Positions 63,750 to 64,000 of a DNA stretch of 64,000 bases are shown one piece after another. The stretch spans positions 532,032 to 596,031 of the forward strand of contig DOTG01000026.1 in assembly GCA_003512955.1 (NCBI GenBank), given 5' to 3'. This stretch comes from Marinilabiliales bacterium. GTDB lineage: Bacteria > Bacteroidota > Bacteroidia > Bacteroidales > SZUA-534. The notes beneath the pieces were generated by a model that saw only the letters and a list, made by a program, of their open reading frames with translations, was not told the origin of the DNA and did not search any database. Every line of letters starts with the position of its first letter. Position 1 is the first letter of the stretch. The position numbers and the translations under genes were made by a program.

Positions 63750-63983
63750 ATGGAAGTCATGAATGTAGAGACTAGAAAAATAAGTTTAATCAGTTGGATT
63801 ACACACCTTAATGATGAAAATATTTTGTCGAAATTAGAGAGTCTTCAAAATACCGAAGCTGATTGGTGGGACTTGATAAGTGACGAAGAAAAATCAGAGA
63901 TAGAGCAAGGTCTTGCAGAAATAGAAAGAGGCGAAACTAAATCTCATGATGAAGTAATGGCAAAATATAAAAGATGGCTTTAG
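63750..63983 (+). CDS. Putative type II antitoxin
   Basis: 77 residues. AGGAG at 63736-63740 sits 9 bases ahead of the ATG, an unusually clear Shine-Dalgarno for this genome. A second in-frame ATG (63759) is possible. The protein is acidic, with a helical N-terminal part (KISLISWITHLNDENILSKLESLQ) followed by DWWDLISDEEKSEIEQGLAEIERGETKSHDEVM. This pattern is common in small antitoxins that precede RelE/ParE toxins. Its stop overlaps the start of the next frame by 10 bases, as expected for such a pair. Confidence 0.72.
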   Translation: MEVMNVETRKISLISWITHLNDENILSKLESLQNTEADWWDLISDEEKSEIEQGLAEIERGETKSHDEVMAKYKRWL

Positions 63984-64000
63984 AAATCATCTGGTCAATC
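63974..64000 (+). CDS. Start of a putative RelE/ParE-type toxin (cut by window end)
   Basis: Only nine codons are visible, reading MALEIIWSI. It starts at 63974, overlapping the antitoxin by 10 bases. The opening, a basic-to-hydrophobic first strand ending in IIWS, is how many ParE/RelE toxins begin, and it is in the right place. The family call depends mostly on context. Confidence 0.5.

Noticed and set aside
1..64000. CRISPR arrays, tRNA or rRNA genes
   Set aside because: No regularly spaced repeats and no T-loop/acceptor pattern were seen on reading; a tRNAscan run would settle the tRNA question.

Overview
The window looks like a chromosome segment of a Bacteroidota bacterium, probably from the Bacteroidales/Marinilabiliales side. 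The reasons are: type IX secretion (T9SS) parts (a PorX-type response regulator and a PorW/SprE-type lipoprotein) together with three proteins that end in a T9SS type A sorting domain; many TAnnTTTG -7 promoter boxes and few Shine-Dalgarno sequences; family-restricted proteins (DUF2851, DUF4271, a propeller-type sensor kinase); and Bacteroidota-type gene orders (rplM-rpsI-rpsB-tsf, DUF4271-hemD-rnpA, sigma-54 regulator-lptE-TPR-secG). Most of the window is core genome and no tRNA, rRNA or CRISPR array was seen.

Layout. 1-6.1 kb: the end of a GAF/coiled-coil signalling protein, an acidic lipoprotein, a DUF2851 protein, a T9SS cargo protein and a deoxynucleoside kinase. 6.5-9.1 kb: cmk-ispH-pfkA, co-directional and overlapping. 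9.5-14.4 kb: a TonB-dependent receptor, a GH30 lipoprotein and a small lipoprotein, with an 85-bp MITE-like element between the last two. 14.6-27.4 kb: metabolic and housekeeping genes (aminopeptidase P, SRPBCC/GyrI protein, DNA polymerase III delta', T9SS cargo, purine nucleoside phosphorylase, outer-membrane barrel, Kup, MazG-like, deoC, tyrS, Nudix). 27.4-29.3 kb: two longer relatives of the MITE-like element flank an uncharacterised 240-aa protein and a stand-alone receiver protein. 29.3-39.3 kb: a minus-strand block with porX, porW/sprE, a glycosyltransferase, an S41 protease, rnpA, hemD and DUF4271. 39.6-41.7 kb: an OmpA-type lipoprotein and a radical SAM protein. 41.8-49.9 kb: a 1294-residue secreted glycerophosphodiesterase-like multidomain T9SS cargo lies downstream of a NarL-type regulator and a giant propeller histidine kinase. 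50.1-54.3 kb: frr, pyrH, tsf, rpsB, rpsI, rplM. 54.6-60.8 kb: a lipoprotein, then sigma-54 activator-lptE-TPR-secG, and groES-groEL. 60.9-64 kb: an accessory tail with a truncated RHS protein carrying an unrecognised AT-rich C-terminal tip, a signal-peptide partner 2 bases downstream, a palindrome-rich non-coding stretch, and a type II toxin-antitoxin pair cut by the window edge.

How it fits together. Secretion is the main theme: PorW is a T9SS component, PorX its regulator, SecG serves the general export step before T9SS, LptE serves outer-membrane biogenesis, and three cargo proteins carry the matching C-terminal signal. The most interesting accessory locus is the RHS-tip/partner pair at 60.9-63.1 kb. 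The most interesting non-coding signal is the repeat family at 13.7, 27.5 and 29.1 kb.
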